DNA of 64,000 nucleotides from an uncultured Rhodospirillales bacterium (GCA_902777205.1 CACYSU010000001.1:147832-211831); one strand, 5' to 3'; positions 33,924 through 43,632 are shown, numbered from the stretch's first letter. Made by a program: numbers and translations. Notes: generated by a model from the sequence alone, not told the origin.

Positions 33924-34217
33924 TTATTCTCCGTAAACGCGAATACAATGGCGACCGAACAGCAAATAGTATTCGTATCCGGATTCAACAAAATTGACTT
34001 TTGTCAAATTGGCATCCTGCACCGCTTCGATAAAGCGCGCTCCGGGCGTTACCGGCAACAATCCCAGCAAAGAATAAGAACAATCCGAGCCTTGTTTGAA
34101 TTCATAGCTGTTTGAAAAATCGACTTTTGATAAATCGGTCGTGTTGGAAACGGGCGTAACGTAAGCGCAGCCGGATAAAACGGCAAGCGCCGCAAAGGAC
34201 AATGCAAGCTTTTTCAT
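33924..34217 (-). CDS. TRL-like small lipoprotein
   Basis: A 97-residue lipoprotein with signal MKKLALSFAALAVLSGC (lipobox LSGC). The mature part resembles the TRL family: a short polar start, then CSYSLLGLLPVTPGARFIEAV matching the family's cysteine/LG motif and DAsI.aA helix, and NLTKVNFVESGYEYYLLFGR at the end. Function unknown. First gene of a two-gene operon with the larger lipoprotein. The region upstream is about 125 bp and contains only the terminator of the acyl-CoA synthetase gene. Confidence 0.7.
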   Translation of the reverse strand: MKKLALSFAALAVLSGCAYVTPVSNTTDLSKVDFSNSYEFKQGSDCSYSLLGLLPVTPGARFIEAVQDANLTKVNFVESGYEYYLLFGRHCIRVYGE

Positions 34218-34290
34218 TGTATATCCCCTCGAATGGTTAAAAGACCATTAATGATACCATCGACGAAATATCTAATCAAGATATAACAAA

Positions 34291-34314
34291 AAGAGCCGCT
34301 TTCGGGCGGCTCTT
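34291..34314. terminator. Intrinsic terminator, second identical copy
   Basis: Same 24-base hairpin as at 33022-33045, here 30 bases past the stop of the acyl-CoA synthetase gene with a T-rich tail in the minus direction. Confidence 0.8.
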
Positions 34315-34343
34315 TGAGATAATCGGTTTTGAGATGTTGTCGA

Positions 34344-36425
34344 TTATTTCAGCAACATCTTGAAGTCCACGACGACCGCGCGGTCTTTGGTGACCAAAAC
34401 GGGGTTGCCGTCGATGGATTTGATTTCGGGGATTTCCAAAACCAGTTCCTGAACTTTCTTCAGCGTTTCGGCCAAAGGTCCAACCGCTTTGGGTTCTTCG
34501 CCGCGGACGCCGTTCAAAATCGTGCCGACCTTGGTTTCCTTGATCATCGCGTCGAAATCGTTCGCGGGCAGGATGCGCATCGTGGTGTCGCGCATGACTT
34601 CGGTGTAAATGCCGCCCGTGCCGAAAATCATCACGCGGCCGAAGTTTTTATCGGAATTCACGCCGATAATCGTTTCGGTGGCTTTGACAATCATTTCCTG
34701 AATCAGAACGCTGGCGTTCTTCAGCTGGAATTTCGCGATCGTCGCGGTCAGTTCGTCAAACGCGGCGTTGAATTTCGCTTCGTCGTCGATGTTCAGGTAA
34801 ATGCCTTTCATTTCCGTTTTGTGCAAAGCGTCCGGCGCGGACAGTTTCAAAACGACGGGCGCGGGGAACAGCTTTTTGCAGAACGCCAAAGCTTCGGCCT
34901 TGTCGGTGAAGTTGCCGCATTTCGGATAGTCGATGCCATAATGATCCATGATTTTGTTCATCGTGGATTGGGGCAGGGAAGCCAGACCGTCGGCGACCGC
35001 CTTTTTGACATCTTCGCGGATTTCGGCGGGAACTTCGCGCAATTCGGCTTTGACTTCGGGCATACCCTTGAACGCCATCTGCGCTTTCATCAATCCCAGC
35101 AGACGGATGCAGTCGGTCGGGTAGTCATAGGCCAAAACGTTCGCGGCTTTCAGCATATTGACCGCTTCGCGCACGCGCTGGCCGCCGATGAACGAACAGA
35201 AGATGTTGACGTTCTTGTATTCCTTGGCCAATTTGATGACGGCTTCGGCCGTTTCCTTGGGTTCGGTGGACATCTGCGGCGTCAGCAGAACGATGATGTT
35301 CTTGTATTCGCCGGATTCGCACAGAACGCGCAGGGCGTTTTCGTAACGGTCGGCCTTCGCGTCGCCGACAACGTCGATCGGGTTGCCGACGGACGCTTCC
35401 GCCGTCAGAACCGCGCGCAGCTTTTCAATCGTCGCTTCGGACGGGCGAGCCAGATCCAAGTGCGCTTCTTCGCACAGGTCGGACGACAGGACGCCGACGC
35501 CGCCCGCGTTCGTCAGAATGCCGACGGAACCCGAAAAGTCCGTGTGGTTGACGTGCTGCAGCAATTCCAGCGCGCCGAACAGTTCGCGCGTGGTGTAAAC
35601 CTGAATCGCGCCGCTGCGCTGCAGGGCGATTTCCAAAACGCGGTAGTTCGGAGCCAGCGAACCCGTGTGGGACAAGCTGGCGGCCTGCGCTTTGGACGAT
35701 TTCCCCGGTTCCATGATGACGCAGGGTTTCGTTTTGCTGACTTCTTTCAAAACGCGCAGGAATTCCTGACCTTTTTTCAGTCCTTCCAGATAGAAAACGA
35801 ACGCTTTGGTGTTTTCGTCGTGCTGAATAGCTTCCAGCAGGGAGGCTTCGTTCAAATCGGCTTTGTTGCCGATGGAAATGAAATGCGAAAAACCGATGCC
35901 CTTTTCTTCGGCCCAGTCCAAAATCGCCGAGCAGTACGCGCCCGACTGCGAAATGAACGCGACGTTGCCCTGCAGGGGGAAGCACGGCGCAAAGCTGGCG
36001 TTCAGTTTGTCAAACGTGGAAATATGTCCCAAGCAGTTCGGGCCCAGCAGGTTGATGCCCGCGTCCAAACATTTTTTGGCGATGCTCATTTCCAAATCCT
36101 TGTGTCCCGCTTCGCCAAAACCCGCGGTGATGATGCTGACGTTTTTCGCGCCGTTGGCGATCGCGTCGTCAACCGCGGCTTCGCAGAAACGCGCGGGAAC
36201 CAGCAAAACGACCAGATCGACGGGTTCGGGAATGTCGCGGACGGAGGCAAAGCATTTCTTGCCCTTTAATTCCTGACCGGCCAGCTTGGGGTTGACGCCG
36301 TACAGCGTGCCGGCAAATCCCGCTTCGATCAAGTTTTTGAACACGACGGCGCCCAGTTTCGATTCATCGGCGGAAACACCGACGACGGCGACGGAGCGCG
36401 GATTGAAGAACGTACTTAAAGACAT
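34344..36425 (-). CDS. Acyl-CoA/acetyl-CoA synthetase (ADP-forming), fused alpha-beta
   Basis: A 693-residue NDP-forming acyl-CoA synthetase that couples acyl-CoA hydrolysis to ATP synthesis or the reverse; acetate is the commonest substrate in the family. Order of parts: CoA-binding Rossmann domain (FNPRSVAVVGVSADESKLG, residues 1-105), two succinyl-CoA-ligase-like domains with LGPNCLGH, FISQSGA and the phospho-acceptor histidine in SLSHTGSLA (about residue 250), then a C-terminal ATP-grasp domain (about 480-690, ending VDFKMLLK). Start ATG 36425 follows AAAGGG. It is a single-gene unit with its own terminator. Energy conservation by this enzyme would suit a fermentative life style. Confidence 0.92.
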   Translation of the reverse strand: MSLSTFFNPRSVAVVGVSADESKLGAVVFKNLIEAGFAGTLYGVNPKLAGQELKGKKCFASVRDIPEPVDLVVLLVPARFCEAAVDDAIANGAKNVSIITAGFGEAGHKDLEMSIAKKCLDAGINLLGPNCLGHISTFDKLNASFAPCFPLQGNVAFISQSGAYCSAILDWAEEKGIGFSHFISIGNKADLNEASLLEAIQHDENTKAFVFYLEGLKKGQEFLRVLKEVSKTKPCVIMEPGKSSKAQAASLSHTGSLAPNYRVLEIALQRSGAIQVYTTRELFGALELLQHVNHTDFSGSVGILTNAGGVGVLSSDLCEEAHLDLARPSEATIEKLRAVLTAEASVGNPIDVVGDAKADRYENALRVLCESGEYKNIIVLLTPQMSTEPKETAEAVIKLAKEYKNVNIFCSFIGGQRVREAVNMLKAANVLAYDYPTDCIRLLGLMKAQMAFKGMPEVKAELREVPAEIREDVKKAVADGLASLPQSTMNKIMDHYGIDYPKCGNFTDKAEALAFCKKLFPAPVVLKLSAPDALHKTEMKGIYLNIDDEAKFNAAFDELTATIAKFQLKNASVLIQEMIVKATETIIGVNSDKNFGRVMIFGTGGIYTEVMRDTTMRILPANDFDAMIKETKVGTILNGVRGEEPKAVGPLAETLKKVQELVLEIPEIKSIDGNPVLVTKDRAVVVDFKMLLK

Positions 36426-36749
36426 TATATTCCCTTTCAAAACTTTAAGTGTAACTGGGGCATAATATGAAGTTGTAGCAGGGAAAAAGTCAAGGATATT
36501 TTACGGAAAACGGCGATCGGTTGCGGCTTTTCCCGAACCCGTCGGCGCAAGTGCGCGCGAATCCGTTTCGTACCGGATGAAAATGGCGTCGGAAAGTTTT
36601 TCATACGGTTTAATTGTTTGTGACAACATATTGATTTTAAACGATACTAAATCTTTTTCGACCGCGGTCGGAAAGAAAAGCTTTTTTTTCCGATCGGTTC
36701 GGTGTAAAAAGGGATAACTTTTCTGACTTTAAAAATATAGGATACAAAA
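36426..36749. other. Gene-free gap before ssb
   Basis: No coding signal on either strand. It holds a perfect 12-bp palindrome CGACCGCGGTCG (36659-36670) and an overlapping imperfect hairpin, GGTCGGAAAGAAAA with TTTTTTTTCCGATCG, about 36665-36699. TTGTGACAA, an inverted half-site pair, lies near 36617. This spacing upstream of the acyl-CoA synthetase and ssb genes suits regulatory sites, but none matches a known operator that I can name. Confidence 0.4.
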
Positions 36750-37223
36750 ATGGCTGGAAGCGTGAACAAAGTTATTCTGATCGGCAACATCGGCAGGGAT
36801 CCGGAAATCCGTCAATCGGCGGACGGGCGGAAAATCGTCAATCTGGCCTTGGCCACGTCCGAAACATGGAAGGACAAATCCGGCGAACGCAAAGAAAGAA
36901 CCGAATGGCACCGCGTCGTCATTTTCAATCAGGGGCTGGCCGGCATCGCCGAACGCTATGTGAAAAAAGGAACAAAGCTGTATGTCGAAGGTTCGCTGCA
37001 AACGCGGAAATGGACGGACAACAGCGGCGCCGAACGCTATACGACCGAGGTTGTTCTGGGGAACTACAGCGGCGAAATGACTTTGCTGGACAGCCGCGGG
37101 TCGTCGGACGCGTCGTCGTTCGGCGGGGCTTCCGCGGGATTTGACGCGCCGGCCGCGTCGTCGGGATGGGATACGAAACCTGCCGCCGCCGACAACAGCT
37201 TTGATGACGAAATTCCGTTCTAA
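36750..37223 (+). CDS. ssb: Single-stranded DNA-binding protein
   Basis: A 157-residue SSB that coats single-stranded DNA at forks and repair sites. The OB fold (residues 1-112) begins SVNKVILIGNIGRDPEIR and includes WHRVVIFNQGLAGIAERYVKKG. A Gly/Ser/Ala-rich linker leads to the acidic tail ending DDEIPF, which docks partner proteins. It is followed 53 bp later by gyrA, a neighbour arrangement also seen in alphaproteobacteria. Confidence 0.97.
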   Translation: MAGSVNKVILIGNIGRDPEIRQSADGRKIVNLALATSETWKDKSGERKERTEWHRVVIFNQGLAGIAERYVKKGTKLYVEGSLQTRKWTDNSGAERYTTEVVLGNYSGEMTLLDSRGSSDASSFGGASAGFDAPAASSGWDTKPAAADNSFDDEIPF

Positions 37224-37276
37224 AACAACAGCTTGTTCGTCGTATTTGAAGTAAACGCAAAACAGGATTGACACTC

Positions 37277-40066
37277 GTGGAAAATACTGTAAAAGACACC
37301 TCTACCGTCGTCGTCGGTATCGAAGAGGAAATGAAACGTTCCTATCTGGATTACGCGATGAGCGTGATCGTTTCGCGCGCTTTGCCGGATGTGCGCGACG
37401 GGTTGAAGCCCGTTCACCGCCGCATCCTGTATTCCATGCACGAAAGCGGATATGATTATAACAAGCCTTTCCGCAAATCCGCCCGCATCGTCGGCGACGT
37501 GATGGGTAAATACCACCCGCACGGCGACGCGGCGATTTATGACGCGATGGTCCGTATGGCGCAGGATTTTTCCATGAGCGTTCCGCTGATTTCGTCCCAA
37601 GGGAACTTCGGGTCGATCGACGGCGATCCTCCCGCGGCCATGCGTTACACCGAAGCGCGTCTGGCGCTGTCGGCGCACGATTTGCTGGACGATATCGACA
37701 AGGACACGGTCAACTTTACGCCGAACTATGACGAAACCGTCATGGAACCCGCCGTTTTGCCGGCGCGTTTCCCTAACATTCTGGTTAACGGGTCGGGCGG
37801 CATCGCCGTCGGTATGGCAACCAACATTCCGCCGCACAATCTGGGCGAAGTCGTCAACGCGTCGATCGCCATGGTTGACAATCCCGACATCACCGACGAA
37901 GAATTGCTGCAAATCGTTCCGGGACCCGATTTCCCGACGGGGGGATTGATCCTCGGCCGCTCCGGATCGCGTTCGACGGAATTGACGGGCAGGGGATCCG
38001 TCATCATGCGCGGCCGTACGCACATTGAAGAAATCCGCAAGGATCGCTGGGCGATCATCATTACGGAAATCCCGTATCAGGTGAACAAAGCCGCGATGAT
38101 TTCCCGCATTGCCGAGCTGGTGCGCGACAAAACGATCGAAGGCATCGCCGACATCCGCGACGAATCCGACCGTCAGGGCATCCGCGTCGTCATTGAAATC
38201 AAGCGCGATTTCCACGCCGAAATCATTTTGAACCAGCTGTTCCGCTACACGTCGTTGCAGACCAGCTTCGGATCGAACATGATCGCGCTGAACGCCGGCC
38301 GGCCGCAGCTGATGAATCTGCGCGATATGCTGGCCGCTTTCATCGCTTTCCGCGAAGAGGTCATCCGCCGCCGGACGATTTACGATCTGGGCAAGGCGCG
38401 CGACCGCGCCCACCTGTTGGTCGGTTTGGCGATCGCGGTTGAAAACCTTGATCCGGTGATCGAACTGATCCGCAAGGCGCCGACGCGTCAGGTGGCCAAG
38501 GAAGGATTGATGGGGCGGTCGTGGGACGCGCAGGAAATCGTTCCGCTGATCGACCTGATCGACGATCCGGAATACGAAGCGGTTGACGGCAAATGTATGT
38601 TGTCGGAAAAACAGGCCGACGCCATTTTGGATTTGCGTTTGCACCGTTTGACCGGATTGGAACGCGAAAAAATCCACAACGAATTGCGCGAACTGGGCGC
38701 TTTGATCAAGGAATTGCTGTCCATTCTGGCTTCGCGCGAAAAGCTGTACGGCATCATGCGCGACGAACTGGTTGCGGTTCGCGACGAATTTTCGACGCCG
38801 CGCCGCACGACAATCGAGGATGTCGAATTCGAGCAGGATATCGAAGATCTGATCCAGCGCGAAGACATGGTCGTCACCGTGACGAACACGGGGTATATCA
38901 AGCGCGTGCCGCTGTCCGCCTATCGCGCGCAAAAACGCGGCGGCAAAGGGCGCACCGGCATGAACACGCACGAAGAGGATTATATCACAAACCTGTTCGT
39001 CGCCAGCACGCATACGCCGGTTTTGTTCTTCTCGAACGCGGGGCTGGTTTACAAAATGAAAGTTTACCGCCTGCCGGTCGGTTCGCCGCAATCCACGGGC
39101 AAAGCTTTGATCAACCTGCTGCCGTTGAAACAGGATGAACGCATCACGACGATCATGCAGTTGCCCGAAAACGAAGCCGAATGTGAAAATCTGGACGTGA
39201 TGTTCGCGACGCGTTCCGGCAACGTCCGCCGCAACAAGCTGTCGGATTTTGTCGATGTCAAGGCGAATGGCAAGATTGCCATGAAGCTGGACGAGGGCGA
39301 CACGCTGATCGACGTCAAAATCTGCACGGACGAACAGGATGTTTTGCTGGCGGCCAAAGCCGGCAAGTCCATCCGTTTCCCCGTCGCCGACGTGCGCGTG
39401 TTTTCCGGCCGCACTTCGACGGGCGTGCGCGGCATCCGTTTGGGAACGAACGACGAAGTGATTTCCATGTCCGTTTTGCGCCACACCGACGCCGATATGG
39501 AAAAACGCTACGCCTATCTGAAAATGGCCAAGGCTTTGCGCCGTTCCGACGAAACGGACGACAATTCGGCGGCGGACGATATCGAAGCTTCGACGACGAT
39601 GACTTTGTCCGACGAAGAATTCAAAAAAATGCAGGAGGAAGAGGAATTCATCCTGACGGTTACGGACAGCGGTTACGGCAAGCGGACTTCCGCTTATGAA
39701 TACCGCATCACCGGCCGCGGCGGGCAGGGGGTCACGAACATCGACAACACCAAACGCAAAGACAGCGTTGTCGCGTCGTTCCCCGTCACGGACACCGCGC
39801 ATGTCATGTTGGTGACGGACGCAGGAAAGTTGATCCGTATGCCGATCAAGGACGTGCGCATCGCCGGCCGCAACACGATGGGCGTGATCATGTTCCGTTT
39901 GAATGACGCCGAACACGTCGTTTCCGCCACTTGCATCGAGGAATACGATGACGAAGAGGGCGTTGACGACGCCGAAACCGCTGAAACAGCCGAAATTCCG
40001 GCGACGGAAGAGGCGGGGGCGGAAACATCCGAAACGGCCGGAACGCCGGAGGACGCCGATGTCTGA
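37277..40066 (+). CDS. gyrA: DNA gyrase subunit A
   Basis: A 929-residue cleavage-religation subunit of gyrase, which introduces negative supercoils. The breakage-reunion domain shows [28 protein letters not shown], the quinolone pocket [16 protein letters not shown] and the catalytic tyrosine in AMRYTEARL. The C-terminal six-blade pinwheel has RGGKGRTGM as the GyrA box near residue 555. The start is taken at GTG 37277, nine bases after AGGA; a TTG at 37268 directly follows that AGGA and is too close. The residue equal to E. coli Ser83 is Ala (codon 37529-37531). The last eight bases overlap coaD, and the tail is unusually Glu/Ala/Thr-rich. Confidence 0.97.
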   Translation: MENTVKDTSTVVVGIEEEMKRSYLDYAMSVIVSRALPDVRDGLKPVHRRILYSMHESGYDYNKPFRKSARIVGDVMGKYHPHGDAAIYDAMVRMAQDFSMSVPLISSQGNFGSIDGDPPAAMRYTEARLALSAHDLLDDIDKDTVNFTPNYDETVMEPAVLPARFPNILVNGSGGIAVGMATNIPPHNLGEVVNASIAMVDNPDITDEELLQIVPGPDFPTGGLILGRSGSRSTELTGRGSVIMRGRTHIEEIRKDRWAIIITEIPYQVNKAAMISRIAELVRDKTIEGIADIRDESDRQGIRVVIEIKRDFHAEIILNQLFRYTSLQTSFGSNMIALNAGRPQLMNLRDMLAAFIAFREEVIRRRTIYDLGKARDRAHLLVGLAIAVENLDPVIELIRKAPTRQVAKEGLMGRSWDAQEIVPLIDLIDDPEYEAVDGKCMLSEKQADAILDLRLHRLTGLEREKIHNELRELGALIKELLSILASREKLYGIMRDELVAVRDEFSTPRRTTIEDVEFEQDIEDLIQREDMVVTVTNTGYIKRVPLSAYRAQKRGGKGRTGMNTHEEDYITNLFVASTHTPVLFFSNAGLVYKMKVYRLPVGSPQSTGKALINLLPLKQDERITTIMQLPENEAECENLDVMFATRSGNVRRNKLSDFVDVKANGKIAMKLDEGDTLIDVKICTDEQDVLLAAKAGKSIRFPVADVRVFSGRTSTGVRGIRLGTNDEVISMSVLRHTDADMEKRYAYLKMAKALRRSDETDDNSAADDIEASTTMTLSDEEFKKMQEEEEFILTVTDSGYGKRTSAYEYRITGRGGQGVTNIDNTKRKDSVVASFPVTDTAHVMLVTDAGKLIRMPIKDVRIAGRNTMGVIMFRLNDAEHVVSATCIEEYDDEEGVDDAETAETAEIPATEEAGAETSETAGTPEDADV

Positions 40067-40571
40067 ACGGATCGGCGTTTATCCGGGGACGTTCGACCCG
40101 ATCACCTACGGCCATATGAATCTGGTCGAACGGGCGGCGGGATTGGTGGATCGTCTGGTTATCGGCGTGGCCGTCAACCAACATAAAAATTCGCTTTTTT
40201 CGTTGGAAGACCGGCTGGCCATGACAGAAGAGGCGGTGGACAAATACCGCGCCAAAAGCGTGATTGTCGTCAAACCGCTGATTGACGAATTGCTGGTCAA
40301 TTTTGCCAAGGAAAACAAGGCGCAAGTGATCTTTCGCGGGTTGCGCGCCGTGTCGGATTTTGAATACGAATTCAAAATGTGCGTGATGAACCGCCGTTTG
40401 GAAGAGGATATCGAAACCGTTTTTTTGATGGCGTCGGAAAAACATCAGTTTGTTTCGTCCGTGTTCGTCAAGGAAATCTGCCAGCTGGGCGGCGACATTT
40501 CGACTTTTGTCACGCCCGCGGTCGCCGAACGTTTGATCGCGCGTTATAAAGAATTGGGGAAAATCAAATGA
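40059..40571 (+). CDS. coaD: Phosphopantetheine adenylyltransferase
   Basis: A 170-residue enzyme for the penultimate step of coenzyme A synthesis, joining ATP and 4'-phosphopantetheine. The nucleotidyltransferase motif is [15 protein letters not shown] (TxGH). [14 protein letters not shown] and the C-terminal [16 protein letters not shown] are typical. The frame stays open upstream inside gyrA; ATG 40059 was chosen because of GGAGGA six bases before it and because it begins exactly at the conserved first strand. It overlaps gyrA by eight bases and the cyclophilin gene by four. Confidence 0.96.
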   Translation: MSERIGVYPGTFDPITYGHMNLVERAAGLVDRLVIGVAVNQHKNSLFSLEDRLAMTEEAVDKYRAKSVIVVKPLIDELLVNFAKENKAQVIFRGLRAVSDFEYEFKMCVMNRRLEEDIETVFLMASEKHQFVSSVFVKEICQLGGDISTFVTPAVAERLIARYKELGKIK

Positions 40572-41044
40572 GTTCTAAAGAAAAAGATCAGAACACGCTG
40601 TTGCTGGAATTGAAAGACGGCGTCGTCGAAATCAAAATGCGGCCGGATCTGGCGCCGAAACACGTTGCCAGAATCAAAGAACTGGTCAAGCAGGGATTTT
40701 ACGACGGGTTGAAATTTCACCGCGTGATTGACGGATTTATGGCACAGACGGGCGATCCGGACGGCGACGGATGCGGCGGCAGCGGAATGTTGCTGCGCGC
40801 CGAGTTTTCCGACGAACCGCACGTGCGCGGGACGTGCTCCATGGCGCGCGCGATGGACATTCACAGCGCCGACAGCCAGTTTTTCATCTGTTACGACGCT
40901 TGTCCGTGGCTGGACAAACAGTACACGGTTTGGGGGCAGGTCGTTAAAGGCATGGAGTTTGTCGATAAAATCAAAAAAGGTTCCGGCAACAACGGTATGG
41001 TCAAAGATCCCGATTGCATCATTTCCATGAAGCTGGCCGACTAA
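40568..41044 (+). CDS. Peptidyl-prolyl cis-trans isomerase, cyclophilin type
   Basis: A 158-residue cytoplasmic cyclophilin (no signal peptide) that speeds proline isomerisation in protein folding. The active-site stretch FHRVIDGFMAQTGDPDGDGCGGSG, the MARAMDIHSADSQFFICY region (a variant of the usual MAxxPNSAxSQFFI) and WGQVVKGMEFVDKIKKG are all present. ATGA overlap with coaD shows translational coupling; a strong terminator follows. The three-gene run gyrA-coaD-ppi ends here. Confidence 0.94.
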   Translation: MSSKEKDQNTLLLELKDGVVEIKMRPDLAPKHVARIKELVKQGFYDGLKFHRVIDGFMAQTGDPDGDGCGGSGMLLRAEFSDEPHVRGTCSMARAMDIHSADSQFFICYDACPWLDKQYTVWGQVVKGMEFVDKIKKGSGNNGMVKDPDCIISMKLAD

Positions 41045-41070
41045 GCTCCGGCGTTTCCGAAAAATTTTAG

Positions 41071-41108
41071 AATCCCTTGAGGCACGAAAGCCCCGAGGGA
41101 TTTTTTTT
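41071..41108 (+). terminator. Terminator of the gyrA-coaD-cyclophilin run
   Basis: AATCCCT ... GGC, loop, GCC ... AGGGATT followed by eight T, 27 bases after the cyclophilin stop codon. Confidence 0.85.
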
Positions 41109-41739
41109 GCCTTGATATCAATCGGCCGATACCGGATACAGCCGTCGGCTGAATTGTCCGGCGACGCTGTGGCGGCCGAGAGTTTCAAAAAATGTCTTAT
41201 CCTTTGTTTTGCGGTCTGAAAATACGATTAAAACATTTTGTCATATCGCCTCGCCTGTCCGGATATTTAACATAATATGCATTATGCGACAAACGTATAT
41301 AACTCACAACGGGATAAAAGAGGTATATCATTTTGAAAACAAATGATATTTTGGCGAGTTGTCAACATTTTTCAGAACAGGTTTTTCCAGAGGTGTTATG
41401 TGACTTTTGCTGTTTTTGTTATTAACGGAACTGCAAGGACGAATTTTGTATGTTTTTCAATATGATGCGTTTGCTTCCGGCTTTTTTGGATCATATTCGG
41501 CCGGTGTTCGTTTGGCGCGGACGGTTTTCAGGGCGCAAATTTCAAAAAACTGTGTATCCGGACGTTCCGCGCGCTCAGAAACGCGAAAGACGCTTGGCGC
41601 GGAACGGAACGATGATGTGTCCCCCGCCCCGCTTTGTTTGGCACTTTAAATCCGGCGGAGATTTCGCGTTTCTGATTGGTTGTATGTTTTATTGAACAGT
41701 GATAATTTCTTTAAAGGGCTGTTATGGAGATTTTTTGAA
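41109..41739. other. Mostly gene-free, A/T-rich gap with hairpins
   Basis: No convincing gene. Two overlapping short frames (41407-41649 and 41450-41695) look like chance openings: neither has family features, and only the second has a passable ribosome site (AAGGA, 41434-41438). Structure is present: CATAAT-atgc-ATTATG near 41270-41285 and a perfect nine-base stem ATATCATTT/AAATGATAT with a seven-base loop near 41325-41349. The latter sits inside a wider AACTC/GAGTT pairing. This could be a regulatory or replication-associated element, or a decayed insert. Confidence 0.35.
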
Positions 41740-41895
41740 ATGAGAACAACGAATTCTTGTTGTTGGTGGCTTCTGCTTATTTCCGGTTTTGGAACAATAC
41801 CCGCTATAACCGTTTGGTTATGGGAATGGTTGTTTTTTGAGGAACCTGAGGAAGAAGAGGAGAATGAGGAAGAGGAAGAGGAAGGGGAAGGCTAA
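41740..41895 (+). CDS. Possible 51-residue membrane peptide with poly-Glu tail
   Basis: ATG 41740 follows GGAG (41725-41728). The frame encodes a short polar start, CCWWLLLISGFGTIPAITVW as a single transmembrane segment rich in Trp and Cys, and a tail made almost only of Glu (EEPEEEEENEEEEEEGEG). Small bitopic proteins with acidic tails are plausible regulators, but low-complexity GA-rich DNA can also produce such a frame by chance. No family recognised. The sequence after the stop pairs with the GA-rich end of the gene (AAGAGGA/TCCTCTT), a weak terminator-like feature. Confidence 0.35.
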   Translation: MRTTNSCCWWLLLISGFGTIPAITVWLWEWLFFEEPEEEEENEEEEEEGEG

Positions 41896-42079
41896 CTCCT
41901 CCTCTTATTTTCTATAGAATATCTAGTGGTCAGACGTGCGGCCTGTAACGGATGCGAAAACGGACAAAACGCGCCTGCCCGTCAATTCGTCGGCCGCAAA
42001 GCCTTTGACGGCAAGTAAACGGCGTCGTCGTCCGCTTTGCCAAGCGCTCACATCCGCCGGATCGGTTCACACGAGAGTG

Positions 42080-42856
42080 TCAGTCGGCTTCAAATTCCAT
42101 ACCGTCATAGGCCGGTTCGACGCCGTCGGGCAAGGTGCGGCGCAACGTTTCGTAATCCAGCCCCATGGCCATATGCGTCAATATCGTCCGGCGCGGTTTC
42201 AAAATATCCACCCATTCCAGCACTTGGCGCACCGACGCGTGGCTGGGATGATCCTGTTCGGACAAGCAGCCGACCACCCATGTATCCACGCCTTTTAATA
42301 TGGACAGCGCGGAATCGTACAGATGCACAACGTCCGTGGAATAGCCGAAGTTGTTGATCCTGAAACCTAGACTGGTCGTCCATTCGTGATCTTGGGTAAA
42401 CGGAATGATTTTCAGGTCGTTGATTAAAAACGCTTCCCCGGGGATAATTAAATTCGGATCCAGCCAAGGGTGGAAGAACGGTTCTTTGGCGACATCGACC
42501 GGACGGAAAGCATAGGAAAAGCGCATTTTCAGCAAATCAAGCGTCGTCGCGTTCGCGTATGCGGGAATGCCCGCGTGCATGGCGCGGTTGATTTCGCGCA
42601 GATCGTCGATGCCGTGCGTATGGTCGGCGTGTTCGTGCGTATATAAAATGGCGCTCAGCTCCCTCACCTGTGCGGCCAGCAGCTGTGCGCGCAAATCGGG
42701 CCCAGTGTCGAACAAAAGGGTTGTTTTTCCTTCACGCAGCAACAAAGATGTCCGCGACCGCCGGTTTTTCGGGTTGTTCGGATCGCATTTGCCCCATCCT
42801 TTGCTGATGCTGGGAACGCCGGGGGCGGCTCCGCAGCCTAAAATCCGTATTTTCAT
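42080..42856 (-). CDS. MBL-fold metallo-hydrolase, PhnP-like
   Basis: A 258-residue cytoplasmic metallo-beta-lactamase-fold hydrolase. The N-terminus ILGCGAAPGVPSISKGWGKCDP and metal motif THEHADH with HGIDDLREI are typical of the PhnP/RNase Z-like group, as are the later FTQDHEW and ILTHM histidines. Actual substrate is unknown; a cyclic phosphodiester is usual for relatives. It is the last gene of the tmk-holB-tatD run and overlaps tatD by four bases, an arrangement found across alphaproteobacteria. Confidence 0.9.
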   Translation of the reverse strand: MKIRILGCGAAPGVPSISKGWGKCDPNNPKNRRSRTSLLLREGKTTLLFDTGPDLRAQLLAAQVRELSAILYTHEHADHTHGIDDLREINRAMHAGIPAYANATTLDLLKMRFSYAFRPVDVAKEPFFHPWLDPNLIIPGEAFLINDLKIIPFTQDHEWTTSLGFRINNFGYSTDVVHLYDSALSILKGVDTWVVGCLSEQDHPSHASVRQVLEWVDILKPRRTILTHMAMGLDYETLRRTLPDGVEPAYDGMEFEAD

Positions 42857-43632
42857 GCCATAGAAGCCTTTGAAAATAATGTAAAAAAGTTTTCCGTTGT
42901 CCGTTCTTTCAGCTCGTCCGAAGCAACGCCCTTGATTTCGGCCAATGTTTCCGCCGTTTTAACCAGAAAAGCGGGTTCGTTTTCGCGTCCCCTGAACGGA
43001 ACAGGCGCCAAATACGGCGCGTCCGTTTCCAGCAGCAGGCGGTTCATCGGCACAAATGCGAATGTTTCGCGCAATTCTTGCGCCGATTTGAACGTGATGA
43101 TGCCGGACGCGGAAATGTAAAATCCAAGCTCCAGCCCGACTTCGGCCAGCCGTTTTTGCGATGAAAAGCAATGCAGGACGCCGCGCAGGTCGGGCGACGC
43201 CTCTTCCCGCAGCAGCTGTATGGTGTCGTCTTCGGCTTCGCGCGTGTGGATGATCAGCGGCAATCCCGATTTTTTGGCCGCCCGCAAATGGGTGCGGAAC
43301 AACCGCCGCTGCGCGTCCGCCGTGTCCGGCGCGTAATGGTAATCCAGCCCCGCTTCGCCCAGCGCGACGATTTTCGGATCGTTTGTCGGCGCGCAAAGGT
43401 CGTCAACGGTGACATCCCCCTGCTCTGCCGCGTATTCGGGATGAACGCCAACCGACGCGAAAACGTTTTCATGCGCGCGCGTCAACGCGATCAATTCCGG
43501 CACTTCGTCCAATTTGGTGCAAGCCGTTAAAAAACATTCGATCCCCGCTTCTTTCGCGCGGGCGATCACCTGATCCGCCTGCGGCAGCAGGCTCGGGAAG
43601 TTCAAATGGCAATGACTGTCAACGAAAAACAT
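42853..43632 (-). CDS. tatD: TatD-family metal-dependent deoxyribonuclease
   Basis: A 259-residue TIM-barrel hydrolase with metal ligands in FVDSHCHLNF (HxH), the acidic ligand in LGEAGLDYHYAP, HTREAEDD, the HCFSS histidine and the final LLLETDAPYLAP. TatD enzymes are DNA exonucleases linked to repair and DNA turnover. The start is ATG 43632, whose A is shared with the holB stop TAA (TAATG coupling); a longer frame upstream is antisense-like read-through of holB. Normal length. Confidence 0.94.
   Translation of the reverse strand: MFFVDSHCHLNFPSLLPQADQVIARAKEAGIECFLTACTKLDEVPELIALTRAHENVFASVGVHPEYAAEQGDVTVDDLCAPTNDPKIVALGEAGLDYHYAPDTADAQRRLFRTHLRAAKKSGLPLIIHTREAEDDTIQLLREEASPDLRGVLHCFSSQKRLAEVGLELGFYISASGIITFKSAQELRETFAFVPMNRLLLETDAPYLAPVPFRGRENEPAFLVKTAETLAEIKGVASDELKERTTENFFTLFSKASMA

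Noticed and set aside
34329-36269. 646-codon plus-strand frame opposite the acyl-CoA synthetase
   Set aside because: Same kind of antisense shadow; the minus strand encodes a complete, recognisable enzyme.
37220-39916. Open frame of 898 codons antisense to gyrA
   Set aside because: Mirror frame caused by GC-skewed third codon positions in a highly conserved gene; composition is Arg/His/Gln-rich with no domain.
41407-41695. Two overlapping 80-codon frames in the gap after the cyclophilin gene
   Set aside because: They overlap each other in different frames, lack family features, and at most one has a weak ribosome site.
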